From NCBI GenBank assembly GCA_963802095.1, contig CAWDHI010000005.1, positions 186,001-250,000 on the forward strand: DNA of 64,000 nucleotides, read 5' to 3'. Within the stretch, counting starts at the first letter, position 1. Every line of letters starts with the position of its first letter. The stretch comes from CAVVEQ01 sp963802095. GTDB taxonomy: Bacteria > Chloroflexota > Anaerolineae > Anaerolineales > Anaerolineaceae. Below, piece after piece: positions 63,079 to 64,000 of the stretch. The translations under genes and the position numbers were made by a program. A model generated the notes under the pieces. It searched no databases. It saw only the letters and a program-made list of their open reading frames with translations, and was not told the DNA's origin.

Positions 63079-64000
63079 TTATTTTCGATCCTGCGACACC
63101 TCCCTGGCTGAAAGAATGATCTTGCCAAGTGCATTCTCCAGAGTGGCTGCATCATGCATCGCGGAAACAGTGAAATCGGTGTGGAAGTACACCCTGTTTT
63201 CGATGCATTTTAGGAAAAATGCCCGGGCAAGCTGTGTATCCAACCTGTCAAAATCCTGGTATTCCAAGATCGGTTCACGGGTGCCTACATAGATAAAGAA
63301 ATTAACACCGAGGTGCTGAATTCTTGCCGGAAAACCTGCATCATCCAGACCTGATTGAAGGTAGTCCATAAATGAATCCACTCTTCCCAACCAGCCCTCG
63401 TAGAAACCGGGTTCTTCCATTATCCGCAACGCAGCCAGACCCGCCGCGCACCCGGGGATATTGCCGGAGAAGGTGCCGCCGGCTATCACCGGGTCCTGGG
63501 GGTCGAGGATCTTCTCCATGATCCGTTCCTTCCCTACGATAGCAGAAAGCGGAAACCCGTTGGTAAGTGCCTTACCCAGCAGGCAAAGATCGGGGGTCAC
63601 CCCGTAATAACCTTGTCCACAGGAAATACCTGTCCTAAACCCAGAAAGTATCTCATCCAGGATGAAAACGATCCCGGTTTCATCGCAAATCCTGCGGATA
63701 TCCTGCAGGTATTCCCGGGTGGTGGTCATGCAGCCATTGTTGTAATCAATGGGATTCATGATGATCCCTGCGATCTCGTGTCCGTGTTCCCTGGCGAGGT
63801 TCTCGAAGACCTCCGCCCGGTTCCAGGGGATGACGTAGAGGGTATCCCGGATCACCTGGGGGATGCCTGCCGAAAGATGTCCGATCTTTGAAGGGCGGTT
63901 TCCGGGGTTTTCGCGGTCGATCTTTCCGGCAAGATTGTTTGCCAATGCGTAATCATGGACGCCGTGAAAGTGCCCGTCTATGCGGACGATCTTTTCGCGG
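63079..64000 (-). CDS. Class III aminotransferase (glutamate-1-semialdehyde aminomutase-like), 5' end outside window
   Basis: The reverse frame is open from the window edge to a stop at 63079, about 306 codons seen; the N-terminal third is missing. Present are the GHFHGVHD phosphate-binding region near the edge, ILDEILSGFRTG with the PLP-ring Asp, and LGKALTNGFPLSAIVG with the PLP Lys. It belongs to the GSA-aminomutase/omega-aminotransferase group and acts on an amino sugar, omega-amino acid or amine. No heme genes are nearby, so glutamate-1-semialdehyde is unlikely to be the substrate. It leads, among the visible genes, an operon with a GPH symporter, a ceramidase-like hydrolase and an M20 peptidase. 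Confidence 0.85.
   Translation of the reverse strand, partial: REKIVRIDGHFHGVHDYALANNLAGKIDRENPGNRPSKIGHLSAGIPQVIRDTLYVIPWNRAEVFENLAREHGHEIAGIIMNPIDYNNGCMTTTREYLQDIRRICDETGIVFILDEILSGFRTGISCGQGYYGVTPDLCLLGKALTNGFPLSAIVGKERIMEKILDPQDPVIAGGTFSGNIPGCAAGLAALRIMEEPGFYEGWLGRVDSFMDYLQSGLDDAGFPARIQHLGVNFFIYVGTREPILEYQDFDRLDTQLARAFFLKCIENRVYFHTDFTVSAMHDAATLENALGKIILSAREVSQDRK

Noticed and set aside
1..64000. tRNA, rRNA, CRISPR arrays, prophage or defence genes
   Set aside because: No clover-leaf-like segments, regular repeats or signature proteins were seen on reading either strand; no tool could be run to confirm.

Overview
The window looks like a chromosomal segment of an anaerobic Chloroflexota bacterium, probably an Anaerolineae member. 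This is inferred from gene style, not from a marker gene. The signs are lipoproteins with Thr/Pro-rich spacers after the lipobox cysteine, a PfaA/PfaD-type lipid synthase, Fe-S pyrimidine reductase genes, GPH and RbsABC-type sugar transport, and a GC content slightly above 50%. I see no rRNA, tRNA or CRISPR array.

Region 1 (1-8.7 kb) holds a partial phytoene-desaturase-like oxidoreductase, a dCMP deaminase, two broken membrane-protein genes of the GT39/DUF2142 type that share a nearly identical stretch, a DUF1345-like membrane protein, an AhpD-like protein and a DUF362 protein.

Region 2 (8.8-19.8 kb) is a lipid/polyketide locus. It contains one 2777-residue synthase (KS-ACP-AT-KS-ACP-ACP-KR-DH), an Sfp-type phosphopantetheinyl transferase directly behind it, and a convergent PfaD-type enoyl reductase. 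All three carrier domains have Thr where the phosphopantetheine-bearing Ser is expected.

Region 3 (19.8-30.8 kb) holds a polysaccharide-deacetylase-like lipoprotein, a membrane protein and a spermidine-synthase-like membrane protein. It then has a reductive pyrimidine-degradation set (dihydropyrimidinase, PreT, PreA) facing a GntR regulator plus a transcarbamylase of the N-acetylornithine type. A molybdopterin-binding Mop protein and a YbaK-type editing protein follow.

Region 4 (30.8-59.4 kb) is a large sugar-catabolic island built around a divergent control region at 46.27-46.61 kb. Leftwards runs a tightly packed string of 16 genes: GntR regulator, FGGY kinase, Gfo/Idh dehydrogenase, Zn alcohol dehydrogenase, PTE-type lactonase, cupin isomerase, D-2-hydroxyacid dehydrogenase, KDPG-type aldolase, AroE-like dehydrogenase, C_GCAxxG protein, DeoC, second FGGY kinase, TIM-barrel isomerase, second Zn dehydrogenase, VOC protein and OYE-type flavoenzyme. 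Rightwards run an isomerase and a Gfo/Idh dehydrogenase, then a ROK regulator, another isomerase, an ABC sugar importer (ATPase, two permeases, binding protein), two more isomerases and a third Gfo/Idh dehydrogenase. The substrate is not evident. The repeated pairing of Gfo/Idh oxidoreductases with TIM-barrel isomerases points to cyclitol or 3-keto-sugar chemistry.

Region 5 (59.4-64 kb, leftward) holds a class III aminotransferase (partial), a GPH-family symporter, a neutral-ceramidase-superfamily protein and an M20 peptidase. The peptidase has lost its 3' end next to what looks like an insertion-sequence terminus.

Many otherwise well-conserved genes are interrupted by one single-base indel, usually in a homopolymer. 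I treat most of these as likely sequence errors and give the joined gene extents. The GT39/DUF2142 pair and the M20 gene look truly decayed.
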